The translations under genes and the position numbers were made by a program. From contig JAZOAK010000016.1 in the NCBI GenBank assembly GCA_045595445.1, positions 1-25,641 on the forward strand: a stretch of DNA of 25,641 nucleotides. The letters are read 5' to 3'. Source of the stretch: RGIG3009 sp045595445 (GTDB taxonomy: Bacteria; Bacillota; Clostridia; Oscillospirales; Acutalibacteraceae). This document shows positions 1 to 7,428 of the stretch, piece after piece. Below the pieces are notes generated by a model. The model had not been told where the DNA came from, searched no databases, and worked only from the letters and a program-made list of their open reading frames with translations. Numbering within the stretch: position 1 is the first letter of the stretch; every line of letters starts with the position of its first letter.

Positions 1-17
1 AAGGGGCGCTGATAGGT

Positions 18-1094
18 TTATCGTTTAATGCGGAGTTTGAGTTGCTTGACGTTTACCTGGAAGCCTTTTCCCGAAAATACTTCGGAATACTGGACCAACA
101 GGAAGTTGCCGTTTTCGTCTTTTAACTTGAGGTTTTCTGAGTAGAACTGACCCGCCGATTTGGTGGTGACCATCACAATGGCTTCGTCCCAATGATACGC
201 ATCCTCGGAAGTATACAGAACAAAGCTGTCGCCGGGATACTGACCCTCATCACCGAGGCAGTGCGAACGACCATGCATAACGTACACGCCGTCGATCAAC
301 TCAATTTGCGGGTTGCGGATCGCTTGGTCGACGTATACCTGATCCACGATCTCCCATGTTTTGCCTTCGTCTTTGCTGATCGCGTGGTCGAGGTGCAGTT
401 CATCGGATTTAATGTAAACGTAAGCGTGTAAAACGTTCTCGGTATCAAAGATCATTGCGCCGTAAGCGCGAGTGGCGATGGTGAACGGAATGACGGAGAT
501 CTCCTCAAATGTTGCACCGTTATCAAAGCTCTTATACAGGCGATATTTATGCTCGTCCGTTTCGCCCCACATATAATCGTTGCAGAACTGCAGCACGTAG
601 ATCACGCCGTCGCGGACAAATGCATCGTAAATTCTGCCCTTGTACGGGAACAATTCTTCGGGCTCACTCCAGGTTTTACCCTGATCTTTACTTTTAACAA
701 CAGTGGGGGTTTCCCACGGTACGCAGAACATTTCTGCAAGTGCACTGTTGCGCAAGCAAAATGCCAAAATGGTACCGTCGGGTGCCGTTACGGCTTTTTC
801 AACAGAGATGGTGAATAAGCCGTCTTCAAAACTTTTTCTGGAATAGGGAAGTGTTTGTAACTCGGAATAGGTCTTACCGCCGTCACGCGAAATGCAATAT
901 TCCACCCAACCGTAGCAGTAGTGACCGCCTTTACGAACAGCCGAGTAGTTTGCGTTAAAATCAATAAAGCAGTTTGGTGCGAACTCCGTCATTGCGTGGG
1001 ACATATGACCGCTTCTGCGACGCGCTTCGTTGTCTACGTGCATAACTGGATCTTCAATAACAACCGTGTAGTTTTTACGAGCGATTTCTTTCAT
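18..1094 (-). CDS. Asp-box (BNR) sialidase-like protein
   Basis: 358-residue protein with the repeated Asp-box signature SxDxGxTW of six-bladed sialidase-type beta-propellers: near residues 69-76 (SRDGGKTY), 135-142 (SKDQGKTW), 189-196 (SFDNGATF) and 240-247 (SKDEGKTW), with a weaker one near 295. There is no signal peptide or membrane segment, so it should act in the cytoplasm, perhaps on imported oligosaccharides or sialic-acid-like sugars; the substrate cannot be read from sequence. ATG at 1094 is preferred over the in-frame GTG at 1103, because the AAAGG ribosome site lies about 11 nt before the ATG but only 2 nt before the GTG. It lies downstream of an AraC-type regulator on the same strand, has its own promoter, and has two candidate operator repeats upstream. 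It could be another glycoside hydrolase or a non-catalytic propeller. Confidence 0.75.
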   Translation of the reverse strand: MKEIARKNYTVVIEDPVMHVDNEARRRSGHMSHAMTEFAPNCFIDFNANYSAVRKGGHYCYGWVEYCISRDGGKTYSELQTLPYSRKSFEDGLFTISVEKAVTAPDGTILAFCLRNSALAEMFCVPWETPTVVKSKDQGKTWSEPEELFPYKGRIYDAFVRDGVIYVLQFCNDYMWGETDEHKYRLYKSFDNGATFEEISVIPFTIATRAYGAMIFDTENVLHAYVYIKSDELHLDHAISKDEGKTWEIVDQVYVDQAIRNPQIELIDGVYVMHGRSHCLGDEGQYPGDSFVLYTSEDAYHWDEAIVMVTTKSAGQFYSENLKLKDENGNFLLVQYSEVFSGKGFQVNVKQLKLRIKR

Positions 1095-1117
1095 TAGAAA
1101 CACAACCTTTCAAGCGC

Positions 1118-1147
1118 ATTATACTGTATGGAGAAAAGGTGATACAA
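1118..1147 (-). promoter_or_regulatory. Promoter of the Asp-box gene
   Basis: On the minus strand a perfect -10 TATAAT (1118-1123) lies 18 nt downstream of a TTGTAT -35 (1142-1147). The weak -35 suits an activator-dependent promoter, and two copies of a 17-bp motif lie just upstream at 1167-1183 and 1197-1213. Confidence 0.6.
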
Positions 1148-1166
1148 TAACCGAATAAGACTTTTC

Positions 1167-1213
1167 GTGTTATTTTTTGGACATGTTGAGAAAATAGTGT
1201 TATTTTTCAGACA
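1167..1213 (-). promoter_or_regulatory. Tandem candidate AraC operator repeats
   Basis: Two direct repeats, read on the plus strand as GTGTTATTTTTTGGACA (1167-1183) and GTGTTATTTTTCAGACA (1197-1213), have starts 30 bp apart, about three helical turns. They sit roughly 60 and 90 bp upstream of the predicted start of transcription, where an AraC-family activator commonly binds. A third copy lies in the leader of the regulator gene at 2083-2099. The second repeat overlaps the stop codon region of the regulator gene. The link to the regulator is inference. Confidence 0.5.
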
Positions 1214-2063
1214 TTCCCTTGCGAAATACACCGGGAGGGGTGCCGTGATGCCGACGAAAGAAGGAAACGAAGCTGCTTTCATTTTTAAATCCTAACAAAA
1301 AGCCGATGGATTTGATGCTGTGTTGCGTGTCGACCAAGAGTCGCTTAGCGTGCTTTATTTTAGAGGCGCTGATATAGTCGGCAAGTGATTCCCCCGTTTG
1401 GGCGGAAAAGATCCGTGTTAATTGTCTTGCTGACAGACAGCATTCTTTTGCGACGTCGTTACAGGTCAAGAGTTTATCGGTGTTATTATCAATATAGGTT
1501 TTTGCCATAAAAAACCGCGGATCGCGCGAATGATTGCTGTTTTTTGGGATCTTGACATTCAGTGCGTACAGAAACGAATACAGAATTTCCAACACTCTGC
1601 CCATAATCAGTTGTGAACTGAACAGATCCGACAGCTCGCTGTGGCGCAGAATAAAATTTAGGCATTGCGCGATCTTATCGGAATAATCAACGCGGGTGAC
1701 GGGTTTATCTTTCAATTGCAACAGTTCTAAAGCGTTGTCATCTGCCGAAAAAGCAAGGGTGATTTTAAGCGCCTCGTTGCTTGCGTGATAATGATGTTTG
1801 GTATGCGGCGGAATAAATAATGCTTCACCACCGTTTAGGGTGAAGACGGCATGCCCGCACGTATAGGAAATAATGCCGTCGAGAACAAAGTGAATTTCAA
1901 AAAACGCATGCTCGTGTGCGCGTTTGCGAACGTCGTTGCAGAGATGCGCTTTGCCGATCGCTCTCACCCAAAGAATGTTCAGGTTTAAGGGCAGTTCCAA
2001 ACGTGGAAAAGACATTTTATTGAGCGCTTCTGCTCGTTTATCGCTGTATTCCGTTGCAAACAT
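1200..2063 (-). CDS. AraC family transcriptional regulator
   Basis: 287 residues. The N-terminal half is a cupin-like sensing domain (HEHAFFEIHFVLDG, then GEALFIPPHTKHHYHA). The C-terminal about 100 residues hold two AraC helix-turn-helix motifs, with CNDVAKECCLSARQLTRIFSAQTG and then HSIKSIGFLLGFKNESSFVSFFRRHHGTPPG seen in separate stretches. Start chosen at 2063, where AAAGGCGGGG precedes the ATG; the longer reading to 2147 has no ribosome site. It probably controls the sugar-related Asp-box gene downstream. A copy of the putative operator lies between its promoter and start codon, suggesting autorepression. The ligand is unknown. Confidence 0.85.
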   Translation of the reverse strand: MFATEYSDKRAEALNKMSFPRLELPLNLNILWVRAIGKAHLCNDVRKRAHEHAFFEIHFVLDGIISYTCGHAVFTLNGGEALFIPPHTKHHYHASNEALKITLAFSADDNALELLQLKDKPVTRVDYSDKIAQCLNFILRHSELSDLFSSQLIMGRVLEILYSFLYALNVKIPKNSNHSRDPRFFMAKTYIDNNTDKLLTCNDVAKECCLSARQLTRIFSAQTGESLADYISASKIKHAKRLLVDTQHSIKSIGFLLGFKNESSFVSFFRRHHGTPPGVFRKGMSEK

Positions 2064-2082
2064 ATCGTCCCCGCCTTTACGT

Positions 2083-2099
2083 ATGTTACTTTTTGGACA
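2083..2099 (-). promoter_or_regulatory. Third copy of candidate AraC operator
   Basis: Plus-strand ATGTTACTTTTTGGACA matches the 1167-1183 copy at 15 of 17 positions. It lies downstream of the predicted -10 of the regulator gene, so a bound protein would block transcription of its own gene. Confidence 0.45.
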
Positions 2100-2109
2100 C
2101 TCCTGATAT

Positions 2110-2138
2110 AAAATAGCGTATTGTTCTGAAAAAAGCAA
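2110..2138 (-). promoter_or_regulatory. Possible promoter of the AraC regulator
   Basis: Minus-strand TTGCTT (2133-2138) and TATTTT (2110-2115) with a 17-nt spacer. Fair but not strong match to sigma-A consensus. Confidence 0.4.
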
Positions 2139-2176
2139 TAGAAACAAGAAATATTATTGAAAACGGCGCCTGATCG

Positions 2177-2205
2177 TTGCGCGTTTGGTGCCCGTATGGT
2201 ATAAT
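2177..2205 (+). promoter_or_regulatory. Extended -10 promoter
   Basis: TTGCGC (2177-2182), a 17-nt spacer, then TGGTATAAT with a perfect TATAAT (2200-2205) and the extended TGn element at 2197-2199. It drives the GNAT-nitroreductase gene with a very short leader. Confidence 0.7.
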
Positions 2206-2226
2206 ACCGAAAAAGGGGCGATGGTG

Positions 2227-3180
2227 ATGTACGTTCAGCAGTTTTGCGGTGTTCCCAAAGCGGCACTTGCGGTGCGAATTCCCGTGTTTGTGGAGGAACA
2301 AGGTTTCGTAGACGAAATTGACGAGATTGACGGCACCGCCACCCATTTTGTTTTGTTTGATGAAGCAAAAGCACCGATCGCGACCTGTCGTGTCTTTGTA
2401 CAAGAGGGTGCGTACATATTGGGGCGGCTTTGTGTACTCAAAGCGCATCGCGGCAAGGGGTACGGCGGCTTGTTGGTCACTGCTGCGGAAGAGTATGTGC
2501 GTTCCGTCGGCGGGGAGAGTTTGACACTTCATTCACAGTATCCTGCCAAAGCGTTTTATGAACGGCTCGGTTATAGTGCCTACGGTGAGGTAGAGGACGA
2601 ACAAGGTTGCCCGCATATTTGGATGAAGAAACAGTTGATAGGAGATAAGCAAATGGATTTTTTAGAGATCGCCAAGGTCCGCCAATCCTGCCGTAATTTT
2701 GATGCAACACGCGCCGTGGAGGAGGAAAAGCTCTCCCGCATACTGGAAGCAGCGCGGTTAGCACCCTCTGCCAGTAACGGTCAGCCGTATCACCTGACCG
2801 TGTGTACGGGAACGCTTGCCAAGAGGGTTGCCGAAGCGACGCAAGAGGGCGGAGCAAACAAATTTTCATCGGACGCACCGGTACAGCTCGTCGTTTCCGA
2901 AAAGCCGAACATCAAGGTTACCATAGACGGTGCCAAAACCACCGGTACCGACTATCGCGCCATCGACATCGGTATTGCTACGGCATACCTTACCGCTGAG
3001 GCGACCACGCAAGGACTTTCCACCTGCATTTTGGGGTGGCTGAACGGCGAAAAGATCCAAAAGCTATGCAGCATTGACGGCGCGATACGGTTAGTTATTT
3101 CGCTCGGGTATGCAAAAGCCGACGATAAACTTCGCCCTAAAAAGCGTAAAACCACCGAGGAACTGATTACGATCATATAA
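2227..3180 (+). CDS. GNAT acetyltransferase-nitroreductase fusion
   Basis: 317-residue open frame joining two enzymes. The N-terminal about 135 residues are a GNAT N-acetyltransferase (FVEEQGFV near the start, acetyl-CoA loop HRGKGYGG, and YPAKAFYERLGY), similar to the ElaA type. From the ATG at 2653 it becomes a small nitroreductase-fold flavoprotein of about 175 residues (VRQSCRNFD; APSASNGQPYHLTV). The seven-residue linker is encoded by DNA resembling an intergenic spacer: GGAG at 2641-2644 sits 8 nt before the internal ATG. The same stretch holds TGA TAG in the +1 frame. The pair may therefore have been two overlapping genes merged by a one-base change, or the nitroreductase may also be made separately. 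Start 2227 chosen because AGGGG lies 8 nt upstream; ATG 2221 is too close. Substrates unknown. Confidence 0.75.
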   Translation: MYVQQFCGVPKAALAVRIPVFVEEQGFVDEIDEIDGTATHFVLFDEAKAPIATCRVFVQEGAYILGRLCVLKAHRGKGYGGLLVTAAEEYVRSVGGESLTLHSQYPAKAFYERLGYSAYGEVEDEQGCPHIWMKKQLIGDKQMDFLEIAKVRQSCRNFDATRAVEEEKLSRILEAARLAPSASNGQPYHLTVCTGTLAKRVAEATQEGGANKFSSDAPVQLVVSEKPNIKVTIDGAKTTGTDYRAIDIGIATAYLTAEATTQGLSTCILGWLNGEKIQKLCSIDGAIRLVISLGYAKADDKLRPKKRKTTEELITII

Positions 3181-3185
3181 AGAGG

Positions 3186-3211
3186 GCGGCAGGATCATAC
3201 GATCCTGCCGC
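3186..3211. terminator. Bidirectional hairpin between convergent genes
   Basis: An 11-bp perfect stem, GCGGCAGGATC (3186-3196) and its complement (3201-3211), with a 4-nt loop, lies between the convergent nitroreductase and CDF genes. The T-run is short (CTGTTT). Confidence 0.65.
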
Positions 3212-3214
3212 TGT

Positions 3215-4105
3215 TTAGTGATGGTGATGATGGTGGTGAAGATGTTCAGATGGCTGAACGGAACAGAGAATATCACGGCACGGTTCGTCGGTGGTTTCAA
3301 GCTCCACTGTCGCATGAGAAATGCCGTGTTCAGCAAGCGTTTGTCGTGTGCGATTTTTCACCACGTGAGGATCACCTTCTGCGACAACGTGCATTGTTGC
3401 GCAGTGGCGACGACCGTCTAAGCTCCACACGTGTATATGGTGAACGTCCTGCACGCCGTCAATCTCACACACCTGTGTTTGCAGTTCTGAAACAGAAATT
3501 TCAGGCGGCGATTTTTCCAGGAGTACGTGCAGCGTTTCCCGCAGGTTACGCAAGGCATTTACCAAAATAAAGGCGGCGACACCGAGCGACAACAGGGGGT
3601 CGAGGAACCAAAAATCGGTAAAGCGCATTATTACAGCCCCGATCAATACCGCGATCCAACCAAGCACGTCCTCCAACATATGGAGGTTAACGGCTTTTTG
3701 ATTGAGGGAATCGCCCGCGCGCGTGACAAGTGTTGCCACCAAATTAACCACGATGCCGAGAACGGCGAGAGCGATCATACCGTCGTAATGGATGGCAATG
3801 GGCGAAAGCAGTCGTTCCATGGCACGCGTGATGACAATTCCGCAACCGAGTAATAAGATCAGTGTCGTCAAGGCGCTGCCGACCACCGAATAACGCGCAT
3901 AGCCGTAGGTATACGCCGCATCCGGCGGGCGACCACTTTTGCGTTCCAGAAAAAAGGCAAAGCCGATGCCGGCGGCATCCCCCAGATCGTGTACGGCATC
4001 GGACAGTATCGCTACACTGCCCGTTAGAGCGCCACCGACAAATTCTACCAGCGCAAACAGCAAATTCAGAAGAAAAGCAATTAAAATGTTCCGCTTTGTT
4101 CTCAT
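3215..4105 (-). CDS. Cation diffusion facilitator (zinc-type) transporter
   Basis: 296 residues with the CDF architecture: about six membrane segments in the first 190 residues, then a cytoplasmic metal-binding domain (HHIHVWSLDGRRHC near 222-235). The transport-site motifs are HDLGD at 39-43 and HMLEDVLG at 142-149. These match CzcD/ZitB-like exporters of Zn2+ and related divalent metals by proton antiport. The protein ends in EHLHHHHHHH, a natural His-rich tail likely to bind metal. Start 4105 has GAGGAG 8 nt upstream; the longer reading to 4135 lacks one. Divergent from tetR, with inverted repeats between them. Confidence 0.9.
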   Translation of the reverse strand: MRTKRNILIAFLLNLLFALVEFVGGALTGSVAILSDAVHDLGDAAGIGFAFFLERKSGRPPDAAYTYGYARYSVVGSALTTLILLLGCGIVITRAMERLLSPIAIHYDGMIALAVLGIVVNLVATLVTRAGDSLNQKAVNLHMLEDVLGWIAVLIGAVIMRFTDFWFLDPLLSLGVAAFILVNALRNLRETLHVLLEKSPPEISVSELQTQVCEIDGVQDVHHIHVWSLDGRRHCATMHVVAEGDPHVVKNRTRQTLAEHGISHATVELETTDEPCRDILCSVQPSEHLHHHHHHH

Positions 4106-4143
4106 ATTGACAACTCCTCGTATGTTTTGATACAATATATACG

Positions 4144-4166
4144 ATACAGAACAATCTGTTCGGTAT
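4144..4166. promoter_or_regulatory. 23-bp near-palindromic operator
   Basis: ATACAGAACA-ATC-TGTTCGGTAT pairs at 9 of 10 positions around a 3-nt centre. It lies about 40 bp upstream of the CDF start and about 90 bp upstream of tetR, the size and symmetry expected of a TetR-family dimer site. Confidence 0.5.
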
Positions 4167-4214
4167 TATTGTAACAACGTGTGCGCACCAATTCAATGGA
4201 CGGTTCGTGCATCG

Positions 4215-4248
4215 TGTTCAATATCGAACAAAGAGTGAAATTTGTTCG
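4215..4248. promoter_or_regulatory. Second cluster of GAACA/TGTTC half-sites
   Basis: CGAACAAA (4225-4232) and TTTGTTCG (4241-4248) form a perfect 8-bp inverted repeat with an 8-nt spacer. A further TGTTC lies at 4215-4219. The half-sites match those of the palindrome at 4144-4166. The repeat overlaps the tetR ribosome site, so it could repress transcription or form a hairpin that limits translation. Confidence 0.4.
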
Positions 4249-4257
4249 GGAGGATGT

Positions 4258-4824
4258 ATGGACAGACGGCAAAGGAAGACCCGAGAAGCGATTTTTAACG
4301 CGTTCACGACATTGTTGTCAAAAAAGAATTACCATCAGATATCGGTACAGGAGATCATTGATGCTGCCGATGTCGGCCGAACCACCTTTTATGCCCATTT
4401 TGAAACCAAGGAGTTTTTGCTTAAAGAATTGTGCGAGGAGTTGTTCGATCACATTCTTGATACGGCAATGGGGAGGGAGTACCACTGTTCGTTCGGTAGT
4501 GCGGAGGATTCGGTATTTTTGCATCTGCTTCGCCATTTGCAAGAAAACGATCACAACATACTTGGGTTGCTTTCCTCCGAGAATAACGAGATTTTTATTC
4601 GCTATTTCAAAAGCAATTTGAAAAAGCTCATTATATCCCAATATGCCGAAAACGGAAAACTCAAAGACGCCGCTTTGCCGGAAGAATACCTTATCAATCA
4701 TATTTCTTCCTCGTTTGTGGAAACGGTCAGCTGGTGGCTTTCTCATAAGAGGCGGGAAACACCGGAAGCCGTCACAACGTATTTTTTGGCGACAATCGAG
4801 CCGATTTTACAAGAGAGGGGATAA
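4258..4824 (+). CDS. TetR family transcriptional regulator
   Basis: 188 residues. The N-terminal helix-turn-helix of TetR proteins is clear (RQRKTREAIFNAFTTLLSKK, then QEIIDAADVGRTTFYAHFETKEFLL at about 29-53, seen as separate stretches). The C-terminal domain resembles the DhaS-like TetR_C_8 group. Start 4258 is set by GGGAGG four bases upstream; the upstream in-frame extension to 4207 crosses the half-site cluster and is rejected. It is followed four bases later by a 1-phosphofructokinase gene, so the two form an operon. Likely targets are its own operon and perhaps the divergent CDF gene, through the inverted repeats in the shared intergenic region. Effector unknown. Confidence 0.85.
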   Translation: MDRRQRKTREAIFNAFTTLLSKKNYHQISVQEIIDAADVGRTTFYAHFETKEFLLKELCEELFDHILDTAMGREYHCSFGSAEDSVFLHLLRHLQENDHNILGLLSSENNEIFIRYFKSNLKKLIISQYAENGKLKDAALPEEYLINHISSSFVETVSWWLSHKRRETPEAVTTYFLATIEPILQERG

Positions 4825-4828
4825 CTGT

Positions 4829-5734
4829 ATGGTTTATACCGTTACCTGTAATCCTGCATTGGATTACGTCATGCAGGTACCGCATTTGCAGACCCGCGAC
4901 ATCAACCGTTCCGAGTGCGAAACGCTGACGTTCGGCGGGAAAGGCATCAACGTATCCGCCGTATTGGCGCGGTTATCCGTGCCCACAAAGGCAACGGGCT
5001 TCACCGCGGGATTGATGGGCGAAAAGTTGAAAAGCCTGCTTACTGCCGAGGGGGTTGCGTGTGATTTTGTGGATCTGCCCGCAGGGGAAACGCGTATCAA
5101 CGTCAAAATCCGCGCACAACAAGAGTTGGACATCAACGCTGTCGGCCCCACGGTATCCGCTCACGACGTGCAACAGTTACTCCGAAAACTTGATACGCTT
5201 ACTGATGAGGATACGGTAGTGTTGGCGGGATCGATCCCGAGCGGGTTGCCGCCGGATCTGTATCGTCAGATGCTCGATCGGATCAACGGACGCGGTGTGC
5301 AGACGGTGGTGGATGCCGAAGGGGATCTCTTACGAAACACCTTACCGTATCGTCCTTTCCTCATAAAACCAAATCACCACGAACTCGGTGCGCTGTTTGG
5401 AAAAGATTTACACACCACCGAGGAGATCGTTTCCTGCGCGCGGCAGTTGCAAGAGGTGGGCGTACGGAACGTGTTGGTATCCCGCGCCGAACACGGCGCG
5501 GTGCTTGTGGATGAAACGGGTGCGTGCCATACTGTCGGAGCAGTAAAGGGCACCTTACGCAACTCGGTTGGGTGCGGTGACAGTATGGTGGCAGGTTTTC
5601 TTGCGGGCTGGTTAACGCAAAAAGACTACGCGTATGCCTTGAAACTCGGTGCCGCTTGCGGAAGCGCTACCGCGTTTTCGGAAACGCTTGCCACCGCGGC
5701 GGAAATTGACGCGGTGCTGTCGCGCCTGTCCTAA
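4829..5734 (+). CDS. fruK: 1-phosphofructokinase (PfkB family)
   Basis: 301 residues, full length for the PfkB/FruK sugar-kinase family. Visible marks: N-terminal TCNPALDYVMQV; GGKGINVSAVLARL at about 36-49; the substrate-binding TGFTAGLMG; VLAGSIPSGLP at 131-141; KPNHHELGALFG at 180-191; and the catalytic signature NSVGCGDSMVAGF at 245-257, with D251 as predicted base. The family phosphorylates fructose 1-phosphate to fructose 1,6-bisphosphate; tagatose-6-phosphate kinase is the main alternative. No fructose PTS genes are adjacent. GAGAGGGG lies upstream of the ATG. Probably co-transcribed with tetR and ended by the hairpin at 5751. Confidence 0.85.
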   Translation: MVYTVTCNPALDYVMQVPHLQTRDINRSECETLTFGGKGINVSAVLARLSVPTKATGFTAGLMGEKLKSLLTAEGVACDFVDLPAGETRINVKIRAQQELDINAVGPTVSAHDVQQLLRKLDTLTDEDTVVLAGSIPSGLPPDLYRQMLDRINGRGVQTVVDAEGDLLRNTLPYRPFLIKPNHHELGALFGKDLHTTEEIVSCARQLQEVGVRNVLVSRAEHGAVLVDETGACHTVGAVKGTLRNSVGCGDSMVAGFLAGWLTQKDYAYALKLGAACGSATAFSETLATAAEIDAVLSRLS

Positions 5735-5750
5735 TAGAGTTTCCTATAAA

Positions 5751-5785
5751 AAATGCCCTGCGGTATGACCGCAGGGCATTTTTAT
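5751..5785. terminator. Strong bidirectional terminator
   Basis: A perfect 14-bp stem, AAATGCCCTGCGGT (5751-5764) and ACCGCAGGGCATTT (5768-5781), with a 3-nt loop, flanked by A-runs and T-runs. It serves fruK and the converging VOR-dehydrogenase operon. Confidence 0.9.
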
Positions 5786-5796
5786 GCTGTAACAAA

Positions 5797-6828
5797 TTAG
5801 CGATAAATGAGGGACTCCGCGTAGCGGGTCGCGATGACACCCTCGGGCTCGCCGGTCTTCTTGGACTCGGACAAGATGTGCTCGATGGAGTTGTAGATGT
5901 TGTCTACCTTTTCCAGAACGGCCTCCTTGTTGTAAGGACCGTCTACCTCGGCCGCCGCGTTGATAACGCCGCCGCCGTTGATGACAAAGTCGGGAGCGTA
6001 GAAGATGCCGCGCGCTTTGAGCGCCAAACCGGACTCGTCGTCCAGGATCTGGTTGTTGGCACCGCCGGCAACCGCTTTACAATTCAGTTGCGGAATGGTG
6101 GTGGGGTTGAGAATCGCGCCCATCGCGTTGGGGGAGAAGATGTCACATTTCTGAGCATAGATCTCCTCGGTGGGAACGATGGTAGCACCAAATTCCTCAG
6201 CAGCTTTCTGCGCCATTGCTTGGTTGCTGCGATTAGCAACGATCAGTTTTGCGCCGCTCTCGTTGAGCAAACGGCACAGATCGTAGCCGACCTTGCCAAG
6301 ACCTTGTACGGCGATGGTCAAGCCGTCTAAGGAATCGGTACCCAAAGCGACCTTAGCGGTAGCGCGGATGCCTTGCCATACACCACGTGCGGTGAAGGGG
6401 GAGGGGTCGCCGCTGTTCTGCGGCAGACCGCAGAGATACTTGGTTTTGCGCAGCATCACAAGTGCATCGTCACAGGTGGTGTTCACGTCTTCAGCGGTGA
6501 TGTAGCTGCCACCCAGGTTGTTGACTGCTTCGGCAAAAGCTTCAAACATTGCCTCGGTCTTCATGCTGGGATCGGCGATGATGACGCCTTTACCGCCGCC
6601 ATGAGGCAGACCGGCAACAGCGTTCTTGTGGGACATACCGCGGCTCAGACGCAGAACGTCGAACAGCGCATCGTCAAAGGATGCATAGGGGAACAGACGG
6701 CAACCGCCGATTGCGGGACCCAAGTTGGTGTTATGTACAGCGATGATTGCTTTCAAGCCGGCTTTCTCGTTGTTGACAAACAGAACTTTTTCGTGGCGGT
6801 AGTTGGTCATTTCAGTCATTGCGTTCAT
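5797..6828 (-). CDS. Leucine/valine-type amino acid dehydrogenase
   Basis: 343 residues of the Glu/Leu/Phe/Val dehydrogenase family, which interconvert amino acids and 2-oxoacids with ammonia. Active-site lysines are in SHKNA (K68) and PHGGGK (K80), with D115 in TAEDVNTT. The Rossmann motif is GLGKVG at 176-181. At the end of the second strand, where NAD-dependent leucine dehydrogenases usually have Asp, this protein has ANRS (about 198-201), which hints at NADP(H) and so at amination. Start 6828 is fixed by GGAGG 8 nt upstream; the TTG at 6843 lies inside that ribosome site. Last gene of the VOR operon. In context it would convert 2-oxoisovalerate and relatives to Val, Leu and Ile. Confidence 0.9.
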   Translation of the reverse strand: MNAMTEMTNYRHEKVLFVNNEKAGLKAIIAVHNTNLGPAIGGCRLFPYASFDDALFDVLRLSRGMSHKNAVAGLPHGGGKGVIIADPSMKTEAMFEAFAEAVNNLGGSYITAEDVNTTCDDALVMLRKTKYLCGLPQNSGDPSPFTARGVWQGIRATAKVALGTDSLDGLTIAVQGLGKVGYDLCRLLNESGAKLIVANRSNQAMAQKAAEEFGATIVPTEEIYAQKCDIFSPNAMGAILNPTTIPQLNCKAVAGGANNQILDDESGLALKARGIFYAPDFVINGGGVINAAAEVDGPYNKEAVLEKVDNIYNSIEHILSESKKTGEPEGVIATRYAESLIYR

Positions 6829-6863
6829 ACAGATTACCTCCAAAAATTTAATTACTATGTCGT

Positions 6864-6879
6864 CTGCTCAAACGAGCAG
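6864..6879 (-). other. Small intergenic hairpin
   Basis: CTGCTC and GAGCAG around a 4-nt loop lie in the 58-bp gap between the gamma-subunit gene and the dehydrogenase gene. There is no U-run, so it is more likely an RNA-processing or stability element than a terminator, or it is chance. Confidence 0.3.
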
Positions 6880-6886
6880 GAGTAGC

Positions 6887-7426
6887 TTATTTTCCGTAGT
6901 TCTTACCCATTTCCAACGCCTTCATATTCAACTCTACCAAGGCGGCTTTCTTGGGCGGAACCAGTTTGGCGACCACCGCATCGGTGCCCTCAAAGGACAA
7001 CTCCGGATGGTTTTCGAGCAGGTGGCCTGCAATAATCATATTGGCTAAGGTGGCAACACCGGCTTCCTTCGCCATACGGGTGGCGGGAATGTAGAACACC
7101 TGCACGTCGGTGCGCTCGACCTTAGCGTTGATCAGCGCACTGTCCACGTAAATCTGCCCACCCGGAGCGACGGTGTCTACGTATTTTTCCAATGACGGCA
7201 GGTTCATTGCAATCAGCACGTCGGGCGTGATGATAATGGGGCTGCCGACAGGAGTATCGGAGATGATGACGTTGCAATTTGCCGTGCCGCCGCGCATCTC
7301 GGGACCGTAAGACGGCAACCAGGAAACTTGACGGTCTTCTAACAAACTTTTGTATGCCAAGAATTTACCCGCGAACAAAATACCTTGCCCGCCGAAACCG
7401 GCAATGAGGATCTGAGTGGTTTTCAT
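6887..7426 (-). CDS. 2-oxoacid:ferredoxin oxidoreductase, gamma subunit
   Basis: 179 residues of the pyruvate/ketoisovalerate oxidoreductase gamma family, with the N-terminal motif ILIAGFGGQGILFAGK and the YGPEMRGGTANC segment. With the alpha, beta and ferredoxin subunits upstream it builds a VOR/KOR-type complex that links 2-oxoacids, CoA, CO2 and ferredoxin. It starts 2 nt after the beta stop codon, so translation is probably coupled. Full length; nothing unusual. Confidence 0.92.
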   Translation of the reverse strand: MKTTQILIAGFGGQGILFAGKFLAYKSLLEDRQVSWLPSYGPEMRGGTANCNVIISDTPVGSPIIITPDVLIAMNLPSLEKYVDTVAPGGQIYVDSALINAKVERTDVQVFYIPATRMAKEAGVATLANMIIAGHLLENHPELSFEGTDAVVAKLVPPKKAALVELNMKALEMGKNYGK

Positions 7427-7428
7427 GT

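Noticed and set aside
2064..2147. Upstream extension of the AraC regulator to 2147
   Set aside because: It would include the putative promoter and operator; the start at 2063 has AAAGGCGGGG.
3215..3240. His-rich end could be a cloning tag or vector contamination
   Set aside because: It is continuous with a native CDF protein, mixed His codons are used, and flanking DNA is chromosomal with a natural terminator.
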